Below are positions 41,301 through 52,218 of a stretch of DNA of 64,000 bases, one piece after another. The translations under genes and the position numbers were made by a program. Within the stretch, counting starts at the first letter, position 1, and every line of letters starts with the position of its first letter. The stretch lies in the NCBI GenBank assembly GCA_907163375.1, contig CAJQUW010007545.1:550001-614000 (forward strand), given 5' to 3'. The notes under the pieces were generated by a model, which did no database searches, was not told the origin of the DNA, and saw nothing but the letters and a program-made list of their open reading frames with translations. The DNA comes from Prostheceraeus crozeri. Its lineage: Eukaryota > Platyhelminthes > Polycladida > Euryleptidae.

Positions 41301-44300
41301 CAGCTATGTTTCAAAGCACTTTACTGAATTTGAGTCGCCTTTATTTATGATTGATATTATTATACCGAGTGATGAAGCATACTTTAGACCTGTCTGTCTA
41401 TTTATACAGACAAAAATATTGTGTTGATGACGACCTGATTGAATTGTATTAGCGATAATGATTCGGTCAAGAATGCGACCTGAAAATGTGATCGATGCTG
41501 TCGTCACAATAGGATTTCAAGAACTGCGTAGTAGCCCGGCAGCCAGAACGTGTTTATGCAGGGAACGAGGCCGAGAATGAGACTTTCACAGGATGATGTA
41601 CACCCTATGACTACTACGAATCGGCACGTCTGCCGAGTTCTACTGAGTTCCTCTTCTTGTCAGACAGGATAAAAGAAAACCACATGTAAATCCAATGGGA
41701 CGCAGATTGCCGTTTTTGGCTAAAGTAAAATTTTAGATGTTTTCTCTGATTAAACAAAAAGTACTAAGCCCAGAGTCATAATTTTTCGCATGGAATGTCT
41801 TCAGGTCATTTCCTTTCATGTTCATGCAACCCTACCTAAAAAGCTGAACACATTTAGATTTGGCGAGCCTGTTAATGTCGGCGAACACAAACATTTTGAG
41901 CAACTTTATTCACATTCAACCACATTCTCAAATACATTGCCGATTAGATGCATGATAAAAGCACATGCACATCATAGGAAATTACCTGAAGACATTCCAT
42001 GCCAAAAAATAAGACTCTGGGCTTAGTACTTTTCCTTTAATCAGAGAAAACATAGAAAATTTCATTTTAGCCAAAAACTGCAATCTGCGTCCCATTGGAT
42101 TTACATGTGTTTTTCTTTGATTCTGTCTGACAAGAAGAGGAACTCACTAGAACTCGGCAGACGTGCCGATTCGTAGTAGGCATAGGGTGTACAGCATTCT
42201 GTGAAAGTCTCACTTTCGGCCTCGTTCCCTGCATAAACTCGCTCTGGCTGCCGGACTATAGCTGCGTAGTGAGTTTTCTCAATGTGTGAACCGAATTTGC
42301 TGATAAACAAAGTCACACAATGTTTGGCGACATGCTAGCATCACAGATTACTGTTTACTTACTCGTTTTTGCTAGTTAAATTTGAAATCTGGGTTATTGC
42401 GATATAAAGTCTAGACGAACACATGTAAAACACCGGATAATTTTGGAAAATGTTCATCTATTCAATGAATCACTGGTAGTCTATCCATGCGATATTTTTC
42501 AGGTGGATTTCTCTACATAGACCGACTGTTAACGATGACCCATTTTGAAGACTTTGCCCTCCGTGATATTCGAAGGGTTGTGGACAACAACGACAAGAAA
42601 CGGTTTCTCATTCGAACTCATCCTGAGAATGCGAGACTGCAAATTCGAGCAAACCAGGGGCATACCGTAAAAGTAAGAATTAATGAGATTTTGATGCATT
42701 TCCATTCAATGACAGTATCGTAGATAGGATTTGCTAGTAATTTTCAGTTTTTTTGTATGATTCAACCATTGCATGCTCAGTTTAAAGCACATTTCGTTAG
42801 ATCTGCACAAAAATAGTGATAAATGACATCACTTCAAGCATGCTGTTATATAGACTGGAGAATATAACAATGCATAAATTTTAGAAGCAATGAAAACAAT
42901 TGATAAGTATTTACAGACTGGCAGTAATGTAGAACACAAAGAATATTAATGTTGATCCATTTCGTGCCAACAATGTACGTAAGGTGACATATGGCCCCTG
43001 TGTGAGACATGGGCCATTCGCGTTGAACACAGAAAGTTCAAGAAGAGCAGAGATGTTAGGTGTTTGAGTTTGAGTTATGCGGAAGGTTATCGAAAGCTGG
43101 AAGGCAGACATGCATGCGAATTACTCACAGACGAAAGCAAGATTCAACGCGATGAGAAAGAGTAAAGTATCTCTTGATGCCTGTTCATACTTTTCATAAG
43201 CAGGCTGTCCATTTTACTTATTTCAATCGGTTCATGCAAACACATCATATGCTCATGCGAACATTTTCAGCTATTGATGTCACAAATGCTTATGTGATCT
43301 AATTAGGCAGTAGGCGCTTACGCTATCTTTGTTTTTTTTACAGTCACAGGAGTCTATGTGTCGGATTTAAAAGAAGAAAGGCTTTTTATATGTTTATAGC
43401 GTTGCATTTCATTTACATGAAAATACGTCAGGTATCTTCGCAATTGCGTTAGATCAGGTTATTTGTTGAATATTCTTCAATGTTTATGTTCAATACTTGT
43501 TTCCTTATTTCGTTCTTAAATCTTAGTGTAGCTCTTTATTGTTGAAACCAATAAAAGATTTTTCCCATGGACCTATGATAAAATAAAGGAGAAGAATATT
43601 TTTTGAGCACTATGAGCACTATTTCGCTGCTCATCCCGTCGCAAATTTCATCCGCAAAATTGGCTAAATTCGACTTTCTTAATGCTGACATTATAAATAT
43701 GGTTTCTTTAACTAATTTCATAACTTATATAGGGTGGGGTTATGGTGCCATTCAACGAAACGTCAAAAATATGTATATTATGCATAATTTCGTCCAAATT
43801 CGACATTTCGCTAGGCAGCAACAAAAAAGCTCCGTCGACGAATTGACAAATTTGCATGTATATTTATTGAGAGTTTCGTCCTCGATCAAAATTCTATCGT
43901 AATCGAGTCTACAATTTTGTCGAAGTAGGGTTCATACATTGCGTTATACTTTTTAAAATGTCGTTTTCATCAGTTATTAAGCAACTGCTTATGATTTCGT
44001 AATTTGGAAATATTTTTAATATTCATAAAATACACAAAGAAATCTGATATACAATGCATGTACTGTGTATCATAAAATGCATGCGTAAAGTCAACAGCTA
44101 TTCGTCCTCAAATTAAAATAGTCTAAATGAGTTTCACCTTGCTCTGTGTTTGTCATTATTACCAGAACTTTCCTGGCTAAAAAGAGTTTGATGTTTGTGT
44201 GATTTCTAAGCGGAAATACTGAAGGTGATATTTTGCACTGAGGTAGGCATCGTTTAGTTATCTCCTTTAATCATCTGACGCCTGTCTCAACTGTTTCCTT

Positions 44301-44601
44301 TGCTATGTCATGAGACAGGTGCATAGTGTTCTGAGCGCATTTTATGTTTGCGTTCTAATGTAAAACGAACATTCAAGTCTTACTCAAACAGACATTGCAT
44401 CATAGATATAATGTATGTATAAACGTTTGGTGCATAAAAAATATCCAAGAATGTCAAAGGAAATGCCATCTATTAGTTTTTACGTGTACATTTAAGCATC
44501 GAACATTGGAATGCGATGCAATACAGCGAACATATTTGCCAATGCAGCACATGGATGACATTCACAAATGGCAACAGTGGCACAGCTCTATTTGAAATTT
44601 A

Positions 44602-44648
<47 letters not shown>

Positions 44649-47600
44649 GAAGATAATGAAATTATTGCACTTAAACTGACAACTAGTCACAACACATCTG
44701 CTATGGTTGCTAGAGGCATTACTTATAATTCTCATGCTGAACTGTAGGAGTCAACTTTAGTAACTCTTAAATGACGTAATCATTATATTGTCAAGAAGCA
44801 AATTGCAATTACTTTTAAGCAGCATATTAATTTGATGATGAATAATGAAGCTGGAATGTAAGCAAGGCTGCTGAAATACATGTAGTTACTGTTCTTCCAA
44901 GATTTCGCCGATATAGCGGCCTGAACACGGCATATGTGTGAATTTGTCATATCACTGTACGGAGATCAGGCCATCACATCAGCGAAAATTTGGAAGAATA
45001 TGAAATTAATAGAATTTTAATTTAAGTTTATTCAAATTTATTAATTTATCACTGTCATTGACAGCTGCGAAACAGTTTGAATTAGCAAGCTGTTCAATGT
45101 AACATTAAATGAAGTTGTCTACTTGCTTTGCACATTTAACAATGCTAGAACGTATGAATTTTGCAATCTAAAGATAGAAACCCGTCATTGTACCATTGTG
45201 TTATGAGTATGTCACAATAGCTGTTGTCAGTTGTAAGTGTAGCTATCTTCACAAGTCTTCTGTCGTTTCAAATCATCTATCTCTTGGGGAGATATGCGAC
45301 ACACTCCCCATGTTCTGTAAATGATGATTTCATACCAAGCAATGTGTTATTTCATATTTATGCGTAATTTAGTCATTGGTTTGTTTAACTCTAATACTTT
45401 CCACGTGAAAAATGTTCTATGTCTCATAATTTCGCAAATAAAGGAGAAAAACTTCATACATTCTGAAATGAAGAAAAGGAAACTGATATGGAAAATCCAC
45501 GGACTTCAAGCTTTCTATTAGAAAAAAATGAATTTCTTGATGGAAGAGATATGTAGATTATAAGAAGTAGTTGAATGGGTTATATTTACATGACACATCA
45601 TAAGACTACCCATTGACTAATCCTTAACTTGTTCTTCGTTGGAAAATTCGCATCACAGCCTCGTTGCATCTATAATAAAATGATTGATTTCAGGTGGAAG
45701 GTCTTCAAATGCGATTGCTAACAGATCCTTATGAATTCGATGTAGTCATTCATGGAACATATTTCAAAACTTGGAATTCCATCAAACAGACTGGCCTTAA
45801 CACGATGGGACGAACTCATATTCATTTTGCTCCCGGTGAAGTTGGTGACAGTGGAGTTATCAGTGGAATGCGTGGATCTGCTGAAGTCATCATCTACCTC
45901 AATTTGCCATTAGCAATGCATGGTAAGTGTTTTCAATAGCGAATATCTTCGTTTTCTCTCATCACTTGCTTGTGGTATTTCAGCAATTCAGTTTCACATA
46001 AACTGGAAATATCGGTCTTGACATGGAATTAGTATTGCTACTTCGATGAATTGAAATTATGTGAAATATTATAGGGTCGGCATATTTTTCGAGATTTTGA
46101 AATATCCGCATATTTTTTAGCTTTGGTAACGACCCAATTGTACAGCGACCATTGCATCCCTTGATACTGTCCGTGTAGACGAAACGCGTCGGGTAATCTA
46201 GAATTTTGTTACAACACAATTTGTCGAAATATTGCGAGAGAATTTCTATTTCTTTCTCATCATGACTGACCTCCCGTACAGTCGACTCTATCAGCATCAT
46301 AACATCACTTTCAAGAGTCGTCTGCTGATACTTCACAACTTGTAGACATGATCACTTATATAATATAAGGAGAAACCGCGACCGGGAAAACTGGCGAAAT
46401 GGCCATCTCTTCTAGAAACCGGAAATTCAGCCAAAATAACCGGGAAATTTTATCTAAAAAATATTTCGGATTGAGTTCTAGGAAATCATATTGCCTACAC
46501 GTATATCACTCTACAATATTTGTAGCATACTTACTTACTTTTTTTTACTTTCTCCTTTTAACGTTTTCTTTTCCTCTTCTGTTGAGGGTTGGACGATGTG
46601 AGACTTCTCCATCGAGAACGGTCCATAGCATCACTGTCAGATTTTCCCAGTTCCATCATGTCTTCATTGACGATTTGGAGCCATGTCTTCCTCGGTCTTC
46701 CACGCGGACGGGAACCTTCGACCATCACGTCGTCGAGCACCTGCCTGATTGGTTCATCTATATTTCGACGATTGATATGACCGAACCACCTAAGCCTTCG
46801 TTCTCTGATTGCTTCGTCTATCGGTCTGAGGCCACACTTGCTTGCCACGGTAGCGCTGTCGATCCGATCAGACAGTGAAATGCCGCTCATGTAGCGAAGC
46901 ATTCTTCTTTCACAGTTGTTGAGCTGATTCTTCGGAGTTGTTGAACCAGTTGTTGAATGAGGTTCCAGGATTCAGCACCGTAAAGAAGTACAGGCTTGAT
47001 GCAAGAGTTGTATACGTTGCCTCGGCACCTGAGTGGAATGTGGCGGTTTCTGAGCAGACTGGCGATGTCCTTCCATTTGCGCCAGACTGACGCGATTCTA
47101 GCACGAACGGCGCGTTCGGCGCCACCCTCGCATCAAAGCACATCACCAAGATGGTGAAATTCTTTCACGATTTCAATTTTCTCATCGTCTACCCAACATG
47201 TCTCAACATCTACTGCACTTCTGCTGCCATGGACACAAGTAGGACATTGAAAGTTCACTATGCCGTTCAGAGACTTGAGTCCACTGCAACGCTTGTGGCA
47301 CCATTTCTCACATTGCTGACAAAGAATGGAGTTGACCCCAAAACCTTTGCTGCACACACCACAAGGGAATCTTCTCGATTAAAACTGGGGAATTCTCTTT
47401 GCAGCCACTGATCATCATCTTGGTCTTCTAGGCGTTCACTGTCAGGCCTTTGCTTACCATATCCTCCTTCCATTCTTTAAACATCATAGCCACCTCTTCC
47501 TTGCTTTCGCCCATAAGGACTATATCATCCGCGTACAACAGCTCCTTCAGCCCACCTCTTCTACGATCTTTAGCAGCTTCGTCCATTACGAGGATGAAAA

Positions 47601-50600
47601 GAAGGGGATTGAGAGCGGATCCTTGATGGACGCCGACACCTATGCCGAATTCATCCGATGTCCCACCAGCAGCACAAACTCTTGACTTGGGATCAACATG
47701 CAAAACCATGATGATTTCGATCAGAATTTCCGGGACGTACTGTCGTCTGAGGGCCCATCGTATGACGGCTCTTGGGATGCGGTCAAATGCCTTCTGGAGG
47801 TCAACGAAGACGTGGAACAGTTTTTTTTTCTTCTCAATGTACTTCTCCTGCAATCTTCTGATGACGAAAATCGCGTCAGTACATGACTTTCCTTGACGAT
47901 ACGCAAACTGGTGTTCACCGATGTTGACCAGGCTCCTCTGTCTTTTGTCGAGAATTTTTTCGAAGATTTTCATACCGTGTTCCAGGAGTCGTAAGCCACG
48001 GTATGTGTGACAGCTTAAAGGGTCTCCCTTACCCTTGTACAACGCAACAGTTAGGCTGTTGCACCACTGTTCAGGACACACTTTCGTGTGCAAAATCTTT
48101 TGAAGTAAGGCATGCAATTCTCTCACGACAGGATCTCCAGCAAATTTGAAACATATCCCTGGTCACACCAGAAGGGCCAGGAGCTTTACCGTTTCTCAGA
48201 TTCTTTATAGCTTCCCTCACCTCATTCAGAGAAATATCTTCGATGGGTCCTTCGATTGGAGGAACTTCGCTCAGAAAGATGGCGTTCTCTTCGTTTGATA
48301 TTCGGTCGAAGTAACTTCTCCATACCTCTCTCACTCCCTTTTCATTTATTTTGATTGCATCGTTTTCATCTTTGATGAAGTGGGTGCCTTGTATGTCAGT
48401 CCTTTCCTTCTTCATCTGCGCTGCAATCCGGAACATATTGTTTTGTCCTGCATGAGTTGTCAAGCCTTCACTCCATTTCTCCCAAGCAATTTTGTACATC
48501 TTCATTCCACCACCAGGTCTCCATCTCTCAGCCTCCTTGACCTTTCGATATGCCACACACCTTAACTCCGGCTTTCATTACTCTCTAAACAAGTGTTTCC
48601 CAGCTGCCATCTCCTTCGTGAACCTCTAGCGAATTTTTCTTTCATATTTTCTTCTTTTATTCTCGTCTTTTAGCTTCTACAGCTCAGAGCTTGATTTTCT
48701 TCTTAGCAGTTCTCCTTCTCTTGATGAAGCCTTTAATGCTGAAATCAGCCCTGACCATTCTGTATTATAGCATTATTCACTATTCACCATTATAGCATCA
48801 TAATCATAATTGTTTCAAATAGATAACACTACTCCTCTTTCGCCGATTATCTGTGAGCGATTAGAAATTCTTATTCGCAATTTAATGATTGCCTTCGTCA
48901 AGTCGAAAGTATTGGTCCAAGCAACTTCATTTTCGAAACTTTGCAATATTGATGTCATGGATGAAGGGGTGTGCAAACCGTGAAGCGCAAACCCGACATT
49001 GGATTCGTTGCAACAGAAATCATGTCGTCTGTACCAACTAATGAAGCAGAAAAATTCTATGGCGACTGTTAAAGTTTTTTCATGAAATTTACTAACAATC
49101 TGTTACGAAAATTTGTAGTCAACATTCACTGCTCTCGTGAGTTGCATCTCGTCATCTCTTGTGAAATCCAAACCAGATTTATGCTGCAAGCGTTTGATAT
49201 TTTATACAAGAATTGGTGAGATTGAAGCGCATTTCAGCTGAATCAGTTGATAGAGCTAGAGCTCAGTTCGTCCAGCTCCAAAATGACACTGAGCTTAAAA
49301 TGCGATTGGAAGGTTTTGATTTCTCCGCTGGTCGTTTGGACGTCTTTTTCGCTTCGATCATTGGAGATAATGCTGACTACGAAGACATTTTTGATGTTCA
49401 AAAAATGTTTTTTCTCAGTCACGGAAGTATTCAGGTAGAGAGCGGGCTTTCACTCAATGAGAAATGCCAGAGAGAAAATTTCAAAGAGGAAACTTTGATT
49501 TCTTTGCGGTTATTTGTTGAAGGCATACACTCAACAAGGGAATATTGAACATTCCCATCACAAAGCAGATACTGGAGTGCGTACGTTCTGCCTGGCTTTG
49601 CTATCAAGACGCGTTGGAGAAACGAAAAAATTAAGATGAGATAAATTAACAGAAGAATGAGGTGGAAAGAAGAGCGAACAGAGACTTTGAGGAACTACAA
49701 GCTAAAAGTGTTGCGCTCCGGATGCAAATGGAGGCAGAAGACAAGTTGTTGATGGAACAGATGAAGAACCTTCGAAAGACCATTGATAAATAACATGAAA
49801 ACATTATGAGGTCACAACAATATGAGCTATGTTTTTTTCGTAATTAGGCAACATCGATTAGTATTAAAGTCCAATCATGTAATATGAATTGGTGTTTGCA
49901 CCATTTTGCACTATTTGATATCGCTTTCATAATTTCATCTACATCCATATCAGAATTTCTAATAGATTAGAAGCACAACGAGCTGCATTATGGAAAGATC
50001 ATAATTTGTCATGGCTCATTATTCATTCGCTTTCCATTGCTTATTGTTGTGAGACACGTAAGATTGATTGTTGCATTTTGAAAGTTTTATTATTATTATT
50101 TCAACAGTTTGTTACACTTTATTGTTTTTACTTCTGTTTTGTTGAGAAAAAATGTAGTTGTTACTTCAATGATGGCTTTGCATTATCTAAGAAGTGTGGT
50201 AGGCCCACTAAAATGAATGAATTCCTCCATTTACTTAATATTTTGGGAGGATAAATGGAAGAAACATTACCTCATTCATAGATTTTATTATCATTTCTTA
50301 TGCTTGATTGAAGTAAATTAATGCTTAAATAGGTAATTTCATCAAGTCAACCGGGAAAAATCGAGGAATTTGTGCCATTTCACCGGGAATTTGACACTGA
50401 GATTGGCGCGGTCACCCTGTACATTCTCTAACTTTCGATTACGAGCGGCATCTTTTGCGTGGAAAAATGTGAGATTCAGCATAGCTAGATTCAAAGTGGT
50501 GGTCTCTGACCATAACACAAGAGTTGGTCATTCACAAAAGACAGTTCGATAATCACCACCACAAACTTTTAAGAGTAGCCTATACATGTGCACCAACACC

Positions 50601-52005
50601 ATTGCAGTTGACCTATTGACTTCAATTAGGATCATTTTTTAAAAAAGTTCAGTAAATTTCAGAGTTCGTCTCTTGATATCAGGACTATTGCATATTACTG
50701 TCGAATTAAAATGGGATGATCTTGAACTTATCATAATTTTCCTCTTCTATTATGAGATATGAGTTGTATGTGTTACCTGTTTTTCGTCAGGTAAGAAAAC
50801 GAATTTCTTCAAAGTAATGTTTGTTGGAAAATGTAATTCTATCCTCAAATATATGGTTATAAAATAATGTTCCAAAATTATTTGCATAAATAATTTTTGC
50901 AGCTGCCACAGAAATATTATTAATAAAGCATCGATATTTTTAACTAATTTTACCAGTGATAAATTTGTCAGATATCAGCATAAATAACCACCACGGGACC
51001 TGTACTGACTAATTCCCTCCTTTAACAAATGATTCGGTGGTCTTGCGGTTCAATGGTATGCCTGCATTCACTCCAGCTCCAACCTCGCTGTTTCAGTGGC
51101 CCAATAGGCCGAAGTCTTGTGGTTACATCTTTTGAGATTTGATTTAAAATAGTATTTTTATAGGAAAACTCTGTGGTGTAAATTGTCTTTGCGAACGACT
51201 TTAAACGGTAACGAAAACAATAACTAAACGGTCATCCGCTCTCATGATGATTTAAAACATAAAAAGGAAAATCGGTTCTAGAATGGTATGCGCCGTATTA
51301 ATTATTTTAGTTTTATCTGTTGAAGGTTGACCTAGGGATATAGAATCTATGAAAGGCTACATTGATGAAAGTTTCAGCTGTATTCAACAGACCGCAATAC
51401 TGCGCCAAGTTAGTTAGAAATGTCAATTTTCTAACTGCCGTCATTGTTGGTTGATAATGTGTGTTCTACAATGTGGCTTAAAACAAGATATTTGATTAAA
51501 CAAGGTTGTGTAATGTGTTTAACTGCTCTTGTAGTAGAAGCATTGTGATGTGAAAAGTGCTGACATCATAAGCATTTTCATCCACAAAGTCGGTGAATGC
51601 TTGCGTGTTATAGCTACTCCATTGCAAAAGATAAACTTTTTCATGGAGTTGGTGTCATATATTGCATTTGATGATAAAGACTTTGATTTATGAGTAGGCC
51701 TACAGTCTCCAAAGTTAGTTATGACTCAACTTTGCATTGATATCAATTCATTTATCATATGATTATTAATTCATGTCTCATTAATTTCAGATGGACTTGA
51801 GTTTCACATATCTGAGAATAATGTGATTTTATGTACAGGTGATGCGAATGGGTGCATTAAGAAAAAGTATTTCCGGTGTGTCTATCAACGCTCTCCTCGT
51901 AAGTTTGACAAACCTCATACACAGTTTCGTTGTTCATGCACTTTTGATACAATGGCAGCCTTAGTGTGCGAAATGTCTAAGGTTCGACAACGGCCGCCGG
52001 CATAG
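38289..52005 (+). CDS. TRPT1: tRNA 2'-phosphotransferase 1 (Tpt1/KptA family), four exons seen, 5' exon missing
   Basis: TRPT1 removes the 2'-phosphate left at tRNA splice junctions and transfers it to NAD+, giving ADP-ribose 1'',2''-cyclic phosphate. Exons 38289-38373, 42503-42672, 45694-45922 and 51791-52005 join in frame (phases 1, 0, 1) to about 232 residues and a stop; human TRPT1 is about 250. The winged-helix half has LSKKLAWILRHGAEKEGL (Arg-His of the tetrad), FLYIDRLL and NDKKRFLIR (third residue), and RANQGHTVK. The transferase half has VVIHGTYFKTWNSI, GRTHIHFAPG (fourth residue Arg) and GVISGMRGSAEVIIY. The last exon has DGLEFHISENNVILCTGD, the usual strand after the core. By alignment with yeast Tpt1 Arg23, His24, Arg71 and Arg138, the catalytic set is complete, so the gene is probably functional. 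The initiator exon lies upstream and was not identified; the in-frame ATG at 38217 is in the presumed intron. Confidence 0.93.
38374..41523. other. TRPT1: TRPT1 intron; no other gene seen
   Basis: Contains the Penelope-type terminal motif at 39036-39070 and a purine-rich low-complexity stretch at 40140-40400. The frames at 39073-39324 and 41221-41427 show no domain. Confidence 0.55.
39036..39070 (-). mobile_element. Penelope-type terminal / hammerhead-like motif, copy A
   Basis: The minus strand reads GATTGTCTTCGGACGAAG then CGCGTCGGGTAC. It shares the block GACGAA(G/A)CGCGTCGGGTA with 46161-46200 on the + strand. The GTC-loop-GAC stem followed by GAAR, CGCG and TC has the layout of the short hammerhead ribozymes known in Penelope-like elements, but the core is degenerate. 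Confidence 0.4.
41533..42261. mobile_element. Mutator-like fold-back element, 729 bp
   Basis: Terminal inverted repeats of about 270-280 bp (41533-41810 and about 41990-42261) match at roughly nine bases in ten. They include TTTATGCAGGGAACGAGGCC, CGTCTGCCGAGTTCTA and AAATCCAATGGGACGCAGAT. CTGCGTAGT occurs as a direct repeat immediately outside both ends (41524-41532 and 42262-42270), a 9-bp target duplication. Long terminal repeats with a 9-bp duplication fit the Mutator superfamily. The central 180 bp holds no transposase. It sits in the TRPT1 intron only about 240 bp before the exon at 42503, and the mismatches between arms show it is not very recent. The frame at 42101-42316 lies within the right arm and is not credible as a gene. 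Confidence 0.75.
42503..42672 (+). CDS. TRPT1: TRPT1 exon: rest of winged helix
   Basis: Acceptor ATTTTTCAG ends at 42502; donor AAAA|GTAAGA follows 42672. It encodes GGFLYIDRLLTMTHFEDFAL through NDKKRFLIRT to QGHTVK and carries the third catalytic Arg. It ends in phase 0. Confidence 0.93.
42673..45693. other. TRPT1: TRPT1 intron; no other gene seen
   Basis: The frames at 43603-43902 and 44395-44595 lack recognisable domains. A (TA)n microsatellite lies at 44604-44642. Directly after it, 44650-44860 reads as a short open frame with two internal stops (ALKLTTSHNTSAMVARGI) that matches nothing I recognise. Confidence 0.5.
44604..44642. repeat. (TA)n microsatellite
   Basis: About 19 uninterrupted AT dinucleotides ending in TACATGTAG. 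Confidence 0.9.
45694..45922 (+). CDS. TRPT1: TRPT1 exon: ADP-ribosyltransferase-like core
   Basis: Acceptor TTGATTTCAG ends at 45693; donor ATG|GTAAGT follows 45922. It encodes VEGLQMRLL, VIHGTYFKTWNSI, GRTHIHFAPG and GVISGMRGSAEVIIYL, with the fourth catalytic Arg in GRTHIH. It ends in phase 1. Confidence 0.95.
46161..46200 (+). mobile_element. Penelope-type terminal / hammerhead-like motif, copy B
   Basis: CCC-TTGATACT-GTC-CGTGTA-GAC-GAAA-CGCGTC-GGG: a stem GTC/GAC, then GAAA, a minimal CGCG, TC, and GGG that can pair with the CCC at the start. This is the hammerhead layout, with the CTGATGA core altered to TTGATAC. It lies just left of the hAT-like element at 46367, and shares a 17-base block with 39036-39070. 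Confidence 0.4.
46535..48780 (-). mobile_element. RTE-like LINE, 5'-truncated and frame-broken, inserted in the hAT-like element
   Basis: Read from 48780 down: a basic N-terminal segment (KRRRTAKKKIKL), then 48556-48071 with LRNGKAPGPSGVTRDMF (RT entry). Next, 48126-47428 carries the RT palm (QFAYRQGKSCTDAIF, VDLQKAFDRIPR, GVHQGSALNPLLF, LLYADDIVLM). Then 47357-47133 carries a Cys/His finger (CSKGF, ILCQQCEKWCHKRC, FQCPTC). Last, 46902-46558 has the C-terminal block LRWFGHINRR and RPRGRPRKTW. The YADD box is intact, but the segments lie in different frames, so it is inactive. The 3' end is a short AAGTAAGT tract. No endonuclease domain remains. Sequence order and the RWFGH / GRPRKTW block indicate an RTE-type LINE. 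Confidence 0.88.
48820..49800 (+). mobile_element. hAT-like transposase remnant
   Basis: The longest open part is 49213-49548. It reads LKRISAESVDRARAQF, then GRLDVFFASIIGD, then MFFLSHGSIQVESGLSLNE, then NFKEETLISLRLFVEGI. The pattern LSHG...VE.GFS.NK....N..E.SL...R is the dimerisation block of a transposase family common in invertebrates. Upstream from about 48840 (ERLEILIRNLMIAFVKSK, with later stops) and downstream to 49790 (YQDALEKRKN, then a Glu/Lys/Arg-rich coiled coil) belong to the same protein. Several stops show it is dead. Fragments of the same kind lie at 18880 and, in a different subfamily, at 21745. Confidence 0.65.
50420..51790. other. TRPT1: TRPT1 last intron, 3' part; no other feature
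   Basis: Nothing recognisable. A tRNA-like A-box word near 51045 lacks a partner B box and was not called. Confidence 0.55.
51791..52005 (+). CDS. TRPT1: TRPT1 last coding exon
   Basis: Acceptor ATTAATTTCAG ends at 51790. Joined to the previous exon it reads AMHDGLEFHISENNVILCTG, then KKYFRCVYQRSP, then a Ser/Cys/Arg-rich tail with a stop at 52003-52005. The tail after KYF is poorly conserved in the family, so its exact end is family-typical only in length. Confidence 0.88.
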
Positions 52006-52218
52006 GCTAGTATCAATAGAATAGTTTTAATTTTAGCATTTAGTGTAAAATATAGGTTTGATGTGGTTGCCTTATCCTTAGCAGGGTTTCAGAAGGCTGT
52101 TGAAGGGATAAGAATATCTGTACTTTTGTACTATTTAATATGAAAAGCGTTGATTTTATTACTCAGAGTATACAAAAAAAGTTCAGACTTTTGAGTCTCC
52201 GTTTTCATGGTGCTGCAA

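Larger units (their letters stand above)
46367..50419 (+). mobile_element. hAT-like DNA transposon remnant, about 4 kb, in TRPT1 intron
   Basis: The left terminus (AAGGAGAAACCGCGACC, then CCGGGAAAA) mirrors the right terminus, whose reverse complement from 50419 reads CAGGGTGACCGCGCC. Both are followed inward by CCGGGAA and GGCGAAATGGC / GTGAAATGGC words. A hAT-like transposase remnant (48820-49800) lies between in the + direction, and a LINE (46535-48780, minus) has inserted near the left end. The flanking 8 bases match poorly, so the insertion is old. The 139-bp MITE at 56396-56534 has related ends. Confidence 0.6.

Noticed and set aside
43603-43902. 99-codon frame in a TRPT1 intron
   Set aside because: No recognisable domain and no good splice sites at either end.
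44650-44860. Frame with two stops reading ALKLTTSHNTSAMVARGI
   Set aside because: Looks like decayed coding sequence, but I could not assign it to any element or gene.
45980-46336. 118-codon minus-strand frame
   Set aside because: It covers the Penelope-type motif and shows no protein similarity; likely a chance frame.
47642-47896. Plus-strand frames across the LINE
   Set aside because: They are antisense shadows of the reverse transcriptase on the minus strand.
51031-51110. tRNA-like A box (GCGGTTCAATGGTA) suggesting a tRNA or SINE
   Set aside because: No B box, no acceptor pairing and no tail.
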